Shown here piece by piece: positions 8,800 to 17,499 of a DNA stretch of 37,583 bases; the first letter of the stretch is position 1, and each line of letters opens with the position of its first letter. The translations under genes were made by a program, and so were the position numbers. Under the pieces are notes generated by a model. It searched no databases and was not told the origin of the DNA. It saw nothing but the letters and a program-made list of their open reading frames with translations. The stretch is from an uncultured SAR86 cluster bacterium (GTDB lineage Bacteria; Pseudomonadota; Gammaproteobacteria; Magnimaribacterales; D2472). The stretch covers positions 1 to 37,583 of the forward strand of contig CABZRR010000013.1 in the NCBI GenBank assembly GCA_902528215.1, given 5' to 3'.

Positions 8800-10122
8800 A
8801 TGAGAATCTTTGCATCATTAATATTATTTTTTTTAATATCATCCCAACTAGGTGCTAACTCCCTAGATTTGGCGGATAAAAAAAGGATTACAAATCATTT
8901 TAACAACTATGTTGATAATGGGAGTCTGCCTAACATCTCAATTTTAATTAAAAAAGATAATAAAGAAATCCTTCGTCATACTCATGGATATGCTGATATT
9001 GAAAAAGGAATAAGTGTAAATAGAAAAACAGTTTATAGAATTTATTCAATGACCAAGCCAGTTACAGGCGTTGCGATTATGCAACTCATTGAGAATGGAA
9101 AATTGAGGTTAAATGATAAAGTCTCAAAATATATTCCTGCCTTCAAAGATACTAAAGTTATAAATCTTGATTTTCAAGACTACGTTCTTAAGCCAAAAAG
9201 AGAGATAACAATTAGAGACCTATTAACTCATACAAGTGGGCTAACATACAGTTGGGCTGGTGAAGGTCCAGTCAACCAAATATATAGAAAGAATAATATT
9301 CGTCCCTATTATTTTGGTGCTGTGGATGCAGAATTAAATAAATTCCCAGGAAATACCTGTCAGTTCTCTGCTGCTGCTGCATCTGCGCCCTTACTTCATG
9401 ATCCAGGAGAAAAATGGTCATATGGAATTAACATGGATATTTTGGGATGTATAGTTGAAGTTATTTCTGGAGATACCTTTGCTGAATATTTACAAAAAAA
9501 CATATTTGATCCCTTAGAACTTAAAAGTATTGGTTTCTCAGTCAATGAACGTGATAAAGATTCATTTACAACTCTTTACACCTCAGGAGCTTTTTCTCGA
9601 GATGGTGAAATTGTGGCTCCCTCAGGTCTAAATCAAGCTGAACTTATGTTTTCTAAAGATTTGCGGCCAATAGATGCTTTTGATAAGTCACCTTATCTTA
9701 CTAATTCCTCAAAACTGTATGACGGCGGTTCAGGCTTAGTCTCAAATATTGATGATTATAGTAAATTTGCTGAGATGCTTTTAAATGGTGGCATCTTAAA
9801 TGGTGTCAGAATTATTAGCGAGGCATCTGTTGATTTAATGGCAAATAATCATCTTTCAGATGAAATCTTAAAAGATGGATCTGCTTTTGGATTAGAAGGA
9901 GTAGGATTTGGCTTAACAGTTGGAACTATCATGAATCCTGGAGTAGCTGGAACTTTTTCTTCTGAGGGAGAATTTTTTTGGGGTGGAGCTGCAAGCACAA
10001 TTTTTTGGGTTGATAGAAAAAATAATGTAACAGCTACAATGATGACTCAGTTCATGCCATCAGACAGATACCCAATCAGAGAAGAGCTTAAAACATTGTT
10101 ATATTCTAGTTTGAGCAACTAA
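8800..10122 (+). CDS. Exported beta-lactamase-fold serine hydrolase (esterase VIII-like)
   Basis: About 440 residues with a signal peptide (MRIFASLILFFLISSQLGANS), so periplasmic or secreted. The class C / family VIII fold is shown by the SxxK motif S-M-T-K (Ser86 and Lys89 when counted from the GTG at 8791), a Y-containing motif in KWSYGIN near residue 210, and the third motif as WGGAAST near the C-terminus. Family VIII esterases use WGG in place of KTG. I chose ATG 8800 because GGTG lies 6 bases upstream; GTG 8791 adds three residues. It is more probably an esterase, amidase or transesterase than a true antibiotic beta-lactamase. It is divergent from the thioesterase gene. Confidence 0.88.
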   Translation: MRIFASLILFFLISSQLGANSLDLADKKRITNHFNNYVDNGSLPNISILIKKDNKEILRHTHGYADIEKGISVNRKTVYRIYSMTKPVTGVAIMQLIENGKLRLNDKVSKYIPAFKDTKVINLDFQDYVLKPKREITIRDLLTHTSGLTYSWAGEGPVNQIYRKNNIRPYYFGAVDAELNKFPGNTCQFSAAAASAPLLHDPGEKWSYGINMDILGCIVEVISGDTFAEYLQKNIFDPLELKSIGFSVNERDKDSFTTLYTSGAFSRDGEIVAPSGLNQAELMFSKDLRPIDAFDKSPYLTNSSKLYDGGSGLVSNIDDYSKFAEMLLNGGILNGVRIISEASVDLMANNHLSDEILKDGSAFGLEGVGFGLTVGTIMNPGVAGTFSSEGEFFWGGAASTIFWVDRKNNVTATMMTQFMPSDRYPIREELKTLLYSSLSN

Positions 10123-10126
10123 AAAC

Positions 10127-10216
10127 TGGCGGAGAGACAGGGATTCGAACCCTGGAAACCCGCGAAGGTTTGCTGGTTTTCAAGACCAGTGCATTCAACC
10201 GCTCTGCCATCTCTCC
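10127..10216 (-). tRNA. tRNA-Ser (anticodon UGA)
   Basis: A 90-base class II tRNA read on the minus strand. The acceptor stem GGAGAGA pairs with TCTCTCC, followed by discriminator G and an encoded CCA. The anticodon stem CTGGT/ACCAG encloses the loop with TGA. A long variable arm and the T-loop sequence GGTTCGAATCC are present, all as expected for tRNA-Ser. It decodes UCA and related codons. It ends 4 bases after the stop of the convergent hydrolase gene. The variable arm (AGCAAACCTTCGCGGGTTT) is long, as in all serine tRNAs. Confidence 0.98.
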
Positions 10217-10233
10217 TATCCGTTGGATAAAGC

Positions 10234-10261
10234 ATTTTAAAGATTTTTAGAAATAAGTAAA
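10234..10261 (-). promoter_or_regulatory. Probable sigma-70 promoter for tRNA-Ser
   Basis: On the minus strand, TTTACT (10261-10256) and TAAAAT (10239-10234) are separated by 16 bases. Transcription would start near 10227, leaving a leader of about 11 bases before the mature tRNA 5' end. This is a moderate match found by eye. Confidence 0.45.
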
Positions 10262-10361
10262 TGTGGCTTGTAGTCATCATATTCACTAAAAAACTTTTTG
10301 TATTAATATTATAATATTCTATTTAAAACTAATTACTTGAATATAAAGTAAGGCGCCTATC

Positions 10362-11384
10362 ATGATTTATAAAGACTTATTAAGTTCTATTGGCAACACA
10401 CCAATAATAAAAATTAAAAACATTGCACCTAAAAATATTAATCTTTTTGTCAAAGCTGAGTACTTCAATCCAGGAGGTTCAGTAAAGGATAGATTGGCTT
10501 TAAGTATTATTGAAAAAGCTGAAAAAGAAGGTTTTTTGAAACCTGAACAAACTGTTGTAGAGGCGACAAGTGGCAATACTGGAATCGGATTGGCGATGGT
10601 ATGCGCAAACAAAGGATATCCATGTGTAATGACAATGCCTGACAGTACATCTATAGAGAGAAGAAAATTAATGCGATTTCTTGGAGCTAAAGTTCTATTA
10701 ACGCCAGCATCTGAGGGAACAACTGCTGCATATAATCTTGCCAAAAAACTATGCAAAAAAAATAAATGGTTTTATGCCAAGCAGTTTGAAAATGATGCGA
10801 ATGCAGATATTCATGAAAAAACAACTGCTATAGAAATTTTGAATGACTTTAAAGAATTAGGATTAGATTATTGGGTATCAGGTTATGGAACGGGTGGGAC
10901 TTTTAGTGGGGTCTCTCGTGTTCTAAAAGATCAATCACCTAAAACAAAACTGGTTATCACCGAACCTGAAAATGCTCAATTGGTTAATAGTTTAATAGCA
11001 CAAAAAAGAAATCAGGATGGATCACCTGCAAGTGCGCATGATTCATGGAACCCTCATCCAATCCAAGGTTGGACACCTGACTTTATCCCTTTAGTGCTAC
11101 AAGAATCAATTGATAATAATTATTTTGATATTAATATACCTGTCACAGGTGAAGATGGAATTTACTGGTCTCATCAATTAGCTACCAATGAAGGAATAAT
11201 TACCGGAATATCTGGGGGATCAACATTTGCAGTTGCAATGAAAATAGCAGATGAAGCCCCTGACGGGTCAAATATTTTATGCATGCTAGCAGATACTGCG
11301 GAAAGGTATTTAACATCTGCATTATTTGAAAAAATTGATTCCGAAATGAACGATGAAGAAAAAGAAATCTTAAGTTCTATTTAA
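10362..11384 (+). CDS. cysK: Cysteine synthase (O-acetylserine sulfhydrylase)
   Basis: A PLP enzyme that makes cysteine from O-acetylserine and sulfide. Seen: the PLP lysine in GGSVKDR (Lys42), the substrate loop TSGNTG (69-74), the phosphate-binding GYGTGGT near residue 175 and GISGGST near 280. PDSTSIERRKLMRFLGA is typical of the CysK group. At 340 residues it is slightly longer than most CysK. A TAAGG lies 10 bases before the ATG, and a TATAAT at 10310-10315 is a possible -10. The gene converges on cysE with an 8-base overlap, linking both steps of serine-to-cysteine conversion. CysM or cystathionine beta-synthase catalytic-domain activity cannot be excluded from sequence alone. Confidence 0.9.
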   Translation: MIYKDLLSSIGNTPIIKIKNIAPKNINLFVKAEYFNPGGSVKDRLALSIIEKAEKEGFLKPEQTVVEATSGNTGIGLAMVCANKGYPCVMTMPDSTSIERRKLMRFLGAKVLLTPASEGTTAAYNLAKKLCKKNKWFYAKQFENDANADIHEKTTAIEILNDFKELGLDYWVSGYGTGGTFSGVSRVLKDQSPKTKLVITEPENAQLVNSLIAQKRNQDGSPASAHDSWNPHPIQGWTPDFIPLVLQESIDNNYFDINIPVTGEDGIYWSHQLATNEGIITGISGGSTFAVAMKIADEAPDGSNILCMLADTAERYLTSALFEKIDSEMNDEEKEILSSI

Positions 11385-12102
11385 TTTTTTTTGCAGGAAT
11401 TCCAGCTACTGTTGTGTCCTCTTCAACATCTTCAAGCACTAAACTTCCAGCAGCAATAACAGAATTTTTACCAATCGTAACATTCCCTAAAATTGTACTA
11501 GAAGCAAAAATAGATACTCCCTCTTCAATTTTAGGATGCCTGTCACCTCTATTAAAGCCTTTACCACCTAATGTAACACCTTGAAAAATTGAAACGCCCT
11601 TATTAATTTTAGAGGTCTCACCAATTACGACGCCTGTCGCATGATCAATCATCACGGAACTATCAATAGTCGCCGCTGGATGGATATCAACACCAAATAC
11701 TTCAGATGATCTATTTTGAATATACAAAGCCATAGTATGCCTATCATTTTTCCACAAAATATTGCTTGATCTGTATGCAGCTAACCCCTGAAAACCTTTA
11801 TAAAAAAGAAGTGGAGTAGATAAATATTTACAAGCTGGATCATTTTTACGAAAAAATAAAATATCTTCAATGAGACTATCTTGAATAGATTTTTTTTCAT
11901 TGTATGAAGACAAAATTATGTGATATAGGTCGATTGATGATAACGCATCATTATGAAGTTTTGATGCGAGGATTGCTGCTGTTGCTTCAATTATATTACC
12001 CTTAGATAAAATTAAGCTATCAAGATAATCCTTTAATGAAGGCTCTGCATTTATTCTAAGAGTAATTTCTTTTTTTATATCACTCCAAATATTACTATTC
12101 AT
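11377..12102 (-). CDS. cysE: Serine O-acetyltransferase
   Basis: Transfers acetyl from acetyl-CoA to serine, the first step of cysteine synthesis. The N-terminal helical domain (about 1-130) is followed by a left-handed hexapeptide beta-helix. The catalytic pair corresponds to Asp139 (in GVDIHPAA) and His154 (in DHATG), and DRHPKI with the following hexapeptides is conserved. The 241-residue protein ends with IPAKKIK, directly after the beta-helix. It lacks the extended C-terminal tail ending in isoleucine that enterobacterial CysE inserts into the CysK active site. Partner cysK overlaps it tail-to-tail. The upstream HD gene is 32 bases away, possibly co-transcribed. Confidence 0.95.
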   Translation of the reverse strand: MNSNIWSDIKKEITLRINAEPSLKDYLDSLILSKGNIIEATAAILASKLHNDALSSIDLYHIILSSYNEKKSIQDSLIEDILFFRKNDPACKYLSTPLLFYKGFQGLAAYRSSNILWKNDRHTMALYIQNRSSEVFGVDIHPAATIDSSVMIDHATGVVIGETSKINKGVSIFQGVTLGGKGFNRGDRHPKIEEGVSIFASSTILGNVTIGKNSVIAAGSLVLEDVEEDTTVAGIPAKKIK

Positions 12103-12134
12103 AATTTTTGAGAGTTGTCGGTGTTCTTGATTAA

Positions 12135-12674
12135 TTAGACCGTATGAGGAGCAGCAAAAAACTTATTGATCAAGGGCACAAATGATTCTAAAGAATCAGT
12201 TTTATACTCAGGATCAAATGCTGCTTGATCCCATTCATCTGTGAACTCAATTGCTTTTTTATACCAAGACTCATTTACATACTGTTTACGTAAATCTTGT
12301 GGTTTACCCATATAATGATAGTAATGCTCTCCTTGAAAATCTTGATGAGTTCTTATTATGTGATATGCATCTTCGCTAACATACGGCTTTATCATTTCAG
12401 CAGCGATTTGACCATGATTAGGCACATTAATCACCTTTCCAATGTCATGAATTAAACTAATGAGTATCATCTCATCATCAGCTCCAGCTCTTCTTGCCAT
12501 TGTTGCCGTTTGTAAAGCATGGTGTAACTGATCAGTACCAAAACCAAGAGTTAATTCTTTAGCTTGTTTTAACATTGAAATAATTCTTTTTGGCATATCA
12601 AATATGTGGGGCAAGTGCTCTTCACTGATGTGCTGCCACTCTTCTTGAGTACTCTGGTCCATTCTTGTAAACAT
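12135..12674 (-). CDS. HD-domain protein, PhnZ/inositol-oxygenase-like
   Basis: A 179-residue cytoplasmic HD-domain protein. Probable metal ligands in order are His52 (in DQLHHALQ), His76-Asp77 (HDIGK), His87, His110 (RTHQD) and Asp146 or Asp149 (FTDEWD). A four-His two-Asp set of this kind binds two metals. The DQLHHALQTA...RRAGADDE segment resembles the PhnZ region QLEHSLQ...RSGAD, and the Lys after HDIG recalls Lys127 of myo-inositol oxygenase. It could be a mixed-valent diiron oxygenase or a conventional phosphohydrolase. No phosphonate or inositol genes are nearby. Either Met1 or Met5 could be the start; neither has a Shine-Dalgarno sequence. Confidence 0.8.
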   Translation of the reverse strand: MFTRMDQSTQEEWQHISEEHLPHIFDMPKRIISMLKQAKELTLGFGTDQLHHALQTATMARRAGADDEMILISLIHDIGKVINVPNHGQIAAEMIKPYVSEDAYHIIRTHQDFQGEHYYHYMGKPQDLRKQYVNESWYKKAIEFTDEWDQAAFDPEYKTDSLESFVPLINKFFAAPHTV

Positions 12675-12763
12675 AAATGTTAACTAAATTAATTAAAATT
12701 ACTGATAAATTAACTTATTCAGAGGAAAAAGGCTAGATTTGTACAAAAATTTGGCATCATAAT

Positions 12764-13459
12764 TTAATTTGTTAACTCCATAAATTTAAAAGCATTCTCA
12801 TTAATTACATCTTTATCAAGTGTAACTTTATAAGCATTTTTATTTTCATTAAATCTTATGGTTTGCTCAGGTGTCTCATTAACAAAATGAAGCGCTGCCC
12901 CACCCTCAATTCCATACATAAAATTAATATATTTTTCTTCAAGAAGTTTTTTTGTTGCAGGCCTTCTTTCAGGCTCTTCATCATAATGAGGAGCACAATT
13001 TCCAGGAATGAAATTCATGCATTCTATTAGTTTAAGCTCGCTTTCCCATGAATCAGTTAAACCATTTTCAAACCAACAAATTGCACCAGCACTTACTCCA
13101 CTCATTATTACGCCACGTTGATAAGCATCTTCAAGAATTATATCTAAGCCCCAGTCTCTCCATACAGCTAACATACTTTTTGTATTTCCTCCTCCAACAA
13201 AGACAGCATCTTGTTTTGCAATGTGCTCTTGAAGGTCAATAGTTCGTTTAAAAAAACTAATATGAGAGGCATTACATTTTAATTTTGAAAAAACAGAATA
13301 AAAATTTTTAATGTATTGTTCTAAATCGCCTGTAGCAGTAGGAATAAAACATATATTAGGTATTGCCTTGCCTGTTTGATCAAGAATAAATTGTTCTATA
13401 AGTTTAGATTTAGTGGTTCTGCCGAAGCCTCCTCCACCAATGGCTATTACTTGACGCAT
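12764..13459 (-). CDS. Peptidase S51 (peptidase E / cyanophycinase-like)
   Basis: A 231-residue cytoplasmic serine peptidase of the S51 family, whose members cleave Asp-X dipeptides or cyanophycin. The nucleophile elbow GVSAGAICW gives Ser123; Asp136 (GLTDSW) and His158 (CAPHYDEE) sit at the spacings of the S. Typhimurium PepE triad. GGGGFGR at the N-terminus and VGGGNTKSML (about 88-97) are conserved. The length fits PepE rather than the longer cyanophycinases. An AGG lies 9 bases before the ATG. It is divergent from the GMC gene over 26 bases and lies 89 bases upstream of the HD gene. Confidence 0.9.
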   Translation of the reverse strand: MRQVIAIGGGGFGRTTKSKLIEQFILDQTGKAIPNICFIPTATGDLEQYIKNFYSVFSKLKCNASHISFFKRTIDLQEHIAKQDAVFVGGGNTKSMLAVWRDWGLDIILEDAYQRGVIMSGVSAGAICWFENGLTDSWESELKLIECMNFIPGNCAPHYDEEPERRPATKKLLEEKYINFMYGIEGGAALHFVNETPEQTIRFNENKNAYKVTLDKDVINENAFKFMELTN

Positions 13460-13485
13460 ATGATTACCTAAGAGATATTAGATTA

Positions 13486-15081
13486 ATGAAATTCAGCCAT
13501 AAATATATCATTGTTGGCGCTGGAAGTGCAGGTTGTGTTTTAGCAAATAAACTTTCAGAAGATCCTAAAAATTCTGTTCTTTTGATTGAGGCCGGTCCAA
13601 TGGATTCTTCATACTCTATCAAGATGCCTCTTGCAGCAAGTTCATTGTTTAAGAGTAAAAAATATGGATGGTGCTATGAAACTGAGCCTGAAAAAAATTT
13701 AAATAATCGAACAATAAATTGGCCAAGAGGAAAAACGTTAGGAGGAAGTAGCTCCATTAATGGAATGTTATATGTTCGCGGTCAAGCTGATGATTATGAT
13801 AATTGGGAACGATTAGGAAATAATGGTTGGGGCTATCGCGATTTACTAAAATATTTTATTGCTTTGGAGAATAATCAAAATCATGAAGATCAATTTCACG
13901 GAAATTTTGGCCCTTTGTGGGTTGAAACATTTCAACCTATTCTTGATGCATCTAAAGAATTTTTAAAGGCATGTTCAGAATTTGGTTTCAAAAATAATAA
14001 TGATTTTAATGGAACAGATCAGGAGGGATTTGGACAATATCAAGTAAATATTAAAAATGGAAAAAGATTTAGCGCTGCTGATGCATTTTTAAAACCAATA
14101 TCAGATCGACCAAATTTAGATATCTTAACAAATACCTTAGTTGAAAAAATTATCATCTCAAATAAAAAAGTAATAGGTGTAAAGATTTCAAATAAGAAAT
14201 TTTCAGGAGTAATAGGATGTTCATCTGAATTAATTCTCAGTGGGGGAAGCATTAACTCACCTCAAATACTTATGCTATCTGGAATTGGCCCAAAAAATCA
14301 TCTTAAAAAATATCAAATAGCTCTAGTTCATGACTTACCTGGAGTTGGTCAAAATTTACAAGATCATCTTACTGTGAATTTAAGTTACAAGGTTAATGAA
14401 TTAAAAACATTTAGCGAGCTAATGAAACCATTTGCAATGGTCAAAAATTTCTATGAATATTTTATTAAAGATACAGGATTAATGACCTACCCTGCGTCAG
14501 ATATAGGTGTATTTTTTAAAACTAATTCAAATGAAAAAACACCAAATGCACAAATTCACTTTGCACCTGGTGCCGGTGAATACAAGAAAAGTGGAGCCAT
14601 GAAACCTTCATCTGGAATAACAGCATCAATATGTAATTTAAGACCAGAAAGTAGAGGACATATTGAATTACAGTCCTCTGATCCGAATATTGCTCCAAAA
14701 ATCTTTGCTAATTATCTAACTGAGGAAAAAGATATCAAGCATATGATTGAAGGTGTAAATAAAATTAGAAAAGTTTTCAATACTCCAACCATGAAGAATC
14801 TAGGAGCAACTGAAATTCAGCCTGGATCAATTTATCAAACAGATAATGAGATTGACGAATTTATAAGGAATGAGTCTCTGTCTGTTTATCATCCAATTGG
14901 AACCTGCAAAATGGGGAACGGTGCTGAGTGTGTTGTTGATAAGCATTTAAAAGTAAAGGGTATTAGAGGCTTAAGAGTTGCAGATGCATCAATCTTTCCA
15001 ACCATAATATCTGGAAATACAAATGCAACATGCAACGTGGTTGGAGCTAAATGCGCTGATTTGATCTTAAAAAATAATTAA
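13486..15081 (+). CDS. GMC-family FAD oxidoreductase (alcohol/choline dehydrogenase-like)
   Basis: A 531-residue FAD-dependent glucose-methanol-choline oxidoreductase. Seen: the dinucleotide-binding GAGSAGCVLANKL at residues 10-22, GMC signature 1 GKTLGGSSSINGMLYVRG (about 85-102), signature 2 GGSINSPQILMLSGIGP (about 253-269), the catalytic His469 in YHPIGTCKMG and the active-site Asn in SGNTNAT (511-513). It oxidises an alcohol to an aldehyde or acid; choline is possible, but no betaine genes adjoin it, so a generic alcohol dehydrogenase is safer. Its 3' end overlaps the convergent amidohydrolase gene by 4 bases. Confidence 0.93.
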   Translation: MKFSHKYIIVGAGSAGCVLANKLSEDPKNSVLLIEAGPMDSSYSIKMPLAASSLFKSKKYGWCYETEPEKNLNNRTINWPRGKTLGGSSSINGMLYVRGQADDYDNWERLGNNGWGYRDLLKYFIALENNQNHEDQFHGNFGPLWVETFQPILDASKEFLKACSEFGFKNNNDFNGTDQEGFGQYQVNIKNGKRFSAADAFLKPISDRPNLDILTNTLVEKIIISNKKVIGVKISNKKFSGVIGCSSELILSGGSINSPQILMLSGIGPKNHLKKYQIALVHDLPGVGQNLQDHLTVNLSYKVNELKTFSELMKPFAMVKNFYEYFIKDTGLMTYPASDIGVFFKTNSNEKTPNAQIHFAPGAGEYKKSGAMKPSSGITASICNLRPESRGHIELQSSDPNIAPKIFANYLTEEKDIKHMIEGVNKIRKVFNTPTMKNLGATEIQPGSIYQTDNEIDEFIRNESLSVYHPIGTCKMGNGAECVVDKHLKVKGIRGLRVADASIFPTIISGNTNATCNVVGAKCADLILKNN

Positions 15082-16754
15082 AGTAACTCCTCGAAAACTA
15101 TTCGTCCACCAACAATGGTATAAATATTCTTCACATTTAATATTTCTTGCTCAGGAATTGTCATAATATCGCTGTCAAAAATAGTAAAGTCTGCCAACTT
15201 ACCAACCTCAATTGTACCTTTAACATTATCTTCAAATGATGCAATTGCTGGCCATATGGTAAACATTTTTAATGCTTCAAATCTAGTTAATCTTTGATTT
15301 AGATTCCATCCCTCAGCATGAAATCCATCAACATCCTTCCTAGCAATAGCTGCATAAAATTCAATTCTTGGATCACCAATTTCAACAGGGGCATCTGAGC
15401 CCCCTGCAATAATTAAACCCTGATCTATGAGATCTCTCCAAGCATATGCATTGTTAATTCTTTCTAATCCCAATCTATCAATTGCAAAATGTAAATCACC
15501 GATTGCATGAGATGGTTGCATAGCAGGAATAACATTTAATTCAACAAATCGTTTTTGATCAATTGGAGTAATGTTTTGAGCATGCTCTATTCTCCACCTT
15601 GGCTCAGAAATTATTTGATCATTATTTTTTGCGTTTTCAAAGGCATCTTCATACCAATCTAAAACAACTCTGTTCCCATTGTCGCCAATAGCATGCGTCG
15701 CTATTTGTATACCCTTTTTTAAGGCTTTAGATAATCTTGGTTTGGTCTCTTCTTCGCGAAATATAAAAACTCCCTTGCCATCATAATCACTATATTTTTC
15801 AATTAGTGCGGCACCTCTAGAGCCTAATGCTCCATCTGCATACATTTTAATTGTTCGAACCGTTAATAAATTTTCTGAATCAATAATGGGTCCTTTTTCA
15901 AGAAGTAAGTCAGCTGGCTCTCCATCACTGACCATAAAATAAACTCTCTGCAGAAGATTATTCTCTGATTTAATTTCATTTAAAATTGATATATCTTGAA
16001 AAGTTCCTCCGGGAACATGTATTTGAGTCCATCCTAGAGCAACATTTCTTTGAAGTCCCTCTAGAAATGCTTTTTTGTCATCGTCCCTTGTTAATTTTGG
16101 TATTAAATCTGCTATCAAATTCATAGCCATATCAACCAATAGACCTGTTGGTTCACCATTATCATCTTTTTCTATAAAACCGCCTTGAGGATCAGGTGTG
16201 TTTGAATCTATATTTGCAAGTTTTAAAACAATGCTATTAACAACAATGGCATGACCATCTGCCCTTTCTAAAACAACAGGATTATTTGGAGAAAAAGAGT
16301 CTAGATCCCATCTTGTTGGAAATCTTTTTTCTGGCCAAGTTTTGTCAATCCATCCTCGCCCTATAATCCAATCATTAGGTTGTTTTAAAGATAAGTAATT
16401 TTCAACTGCTTTTAAAGTTAAATCTAGAGAGGGTATACCTTGTAAATTAAGAGTTAATTCTCTATAGCCAATTCCTTTTAAATGTCCGTGTCCATCAACA
16501 AATCCAGGATAAATAAAATATTCTTTTAAATTAATAACTCTGGTACCACCACACTCACCATATGCAGTTATTTTTCCTTTATTGATAAATGATATCTTGG
16601 AGTCTTTAACCCCAATACTTCCAATAAATGATTTATCACTTAAACCATTATAAATAGATGCATTTTCAAGAATTAAATCAGCTTGATTACATTTTGAATC
16701 TGCAATTATTGATGAGGCATAAATTATAAATACAATGAGGAATGTTATTTTCAT
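15078..16754 (-). CDS. Exported YtcJ-like metal-dependent amidohydrolase
   Basis: A 558-residue amidohydrolase of the YtcJ / Amidohydro_3 type. It has a signal peptide (hydrophobic to about residue 16, cleavage near Ala18), so it works outside the cytoplasm. Metal ligands are visible as H89-G-H91 in FVDGHGH, HAIGDNGN in mid-protein, the IEHAQ motif and GGSDAP near residue 450. The final DFTIFDSD and VGGRIVF strands are typical of the composite beta-sandwich. Substrate is unknown; relatives include exoenzymes acting on N-substituted amides or formamides. It is the last gene of the minus-strand operon, 7 bases after the SDR. Confidence 0.9.
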   Translation of the reverse strand: MKITFLIVFIIYASSIIADSKCNQADLILENASIYNGLSDKSFIGSIGVKDSKISFINKGKITAYGECGGTRVINLKEYFIYPGFVDGHGHLKGIGYRELTLNLQGIPSLDLTLKAVENYLSLKQPNDWIIGRGWIDKTWPEKRFPTRWDLDSFSPNNPVVLERADGHAIVVNSIVLKLANIDSNTPDPQGGFIEKDDNGEPTGLLVDMAMNLIADLIPKLTRDDDKKAFLEGLQRNVALGWTQIHVPGGTFQDISILNEIKSENNLLQRVYFMVSDGEPADLLLEKGPIIDSENLLTVRTIKMYADGALGSRGAALIEKYSDYDGKGVFIFREEETKPRLSKALKKGIQIATHAIGDNGNRVVLDWYEDAFENAKNNDQIISEPRWRIEHAQNITPIDQKRFVELNVIPAMQPSHAIGDLHFAIDRLGLERINNAYAWRDLIDQGLIIAGGSDAPVEIGDPRIEFYAAIARKDVDGFHAEGWNLNQRLTRFEALKMFTIWPAIASFEDNVKGTIEVGKLADFTIFDSDIMTIPEQEILNVKNIYTIVGGRIVFEELL

Positions 16755-16761
16755 TTAAAAT

Positions 16762-17499
16762 TTATGCGTCTTGAGCAGTAGGCCTTATAACTATTTCGTT
16801 AACTGAAACTCCTGGATCTAATTGAAGAGCATAAATTATTGACTCTGCGACTCTTTCCGCAGGCTGAGCAACTTCTCCAATGCCTCTACTCATCAGAGCC
16901 TCTAACATTGATTCGTCTTTTATAGAGAATGCAAGCTCAGTCTTAAACGCTCCTGGATATATGCAGGTTACTTGTATCTTGCCAGAAGACTCTATCCTTA
17001 AACCTTCTGAAATAGCTCTTACTGCATATTTAGTTCCAGAATAAACTGCACTTCCTGGCATCACTCTTTTTCCAGCAACTGATGAAACATTTATGATTTG
17101 CCCTGACTCCCTCTCAAGCATATGTGAGTAAACCGAATCTATTCCGTACAAAACGCCTTTAATGTTTACATCGATCATTTGGTCCCATTCGTCAGTTCTT
17201 CCCTTCTTGAGAAGCGATAAAGGCATAATTCCGGCATTATTTATTAATGAATCAATTCTTCCAAAATTTTTAATGCCATAATCGGCCAAAGCTTGCATTT
17301 GATCTTTGGAAGTTACATCAGTTACTTTATAAATTGATGAATCAGAGCCCAACTCGTCGCATAATTCCTTAAGTTTATCTTCTCTTCGTGCGCCAAGTAC
17401 TACCTTGGCTCCCAAAGCAACGCACATCTTTGCAGTTTCTTTTCCAAAACCTGAACTTGCACCAGTGATCATAATTATTCTATCTTTTAAATCATTCAT
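16762..17499 (-). CDS. Short-chain dehydrogenase/reductase (YdfG-like)
   Basis: A 245-residue classical SDR. The nucleotide-binding TGASSGFG is at residues 13-20, NNAG near 87, and the catalytic Ser (NVSSVAG) and Tyr-Lys (YSGTK) follow at the usual spacing. GARREDK after the second strand, with two basic residues, suggests NADP(H). ICPG-type sequence YPGAFKTEL follows. It resembles the YdfG group, which acts on serine, 3-hydroxy acids and related alcohols, but the substrate is not determined. The ATG begins directly after the stop codon of the nuclease gene (TAAATG), so translation is probably coupled. Confidence 0.9.
   Translation of the reverse strand: MNDLKDRIIMITGASSGFGKETAKMCVALGAKVVLGARREDKLKELCDELGSDSSIYKVTDVTSKDQMQALADYGIKNFGRIDSLINNAGIMPLSLLKKGRTDEWDQMIDVNIKGVLYGIDSVYSHMLERESGQIINVSSVAGKRVMPGSAVYSGTKYAVRAISEGLRIESSGKIQVTCIYPGAFKTELAFSIKDESMLEALMSRGIGEVAQPAERVAESIIYALQLDPGVSVNEIVIRPTAQDA

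Noticed and set aside
12752-12764. A TGGCATC on the plus strand that looks like half a sigma-54 promoter.
   Set aside because: The downstream bases are AT-only and lack the -12 GC, and no plus-strand gene follows.
13486-15081. Choline dehydrogenase (betA) for betaine synthesis.
   Set aside because: GMC motifs alone do not give choline specificity, and there is no betB, betI or choline transporter in the window.
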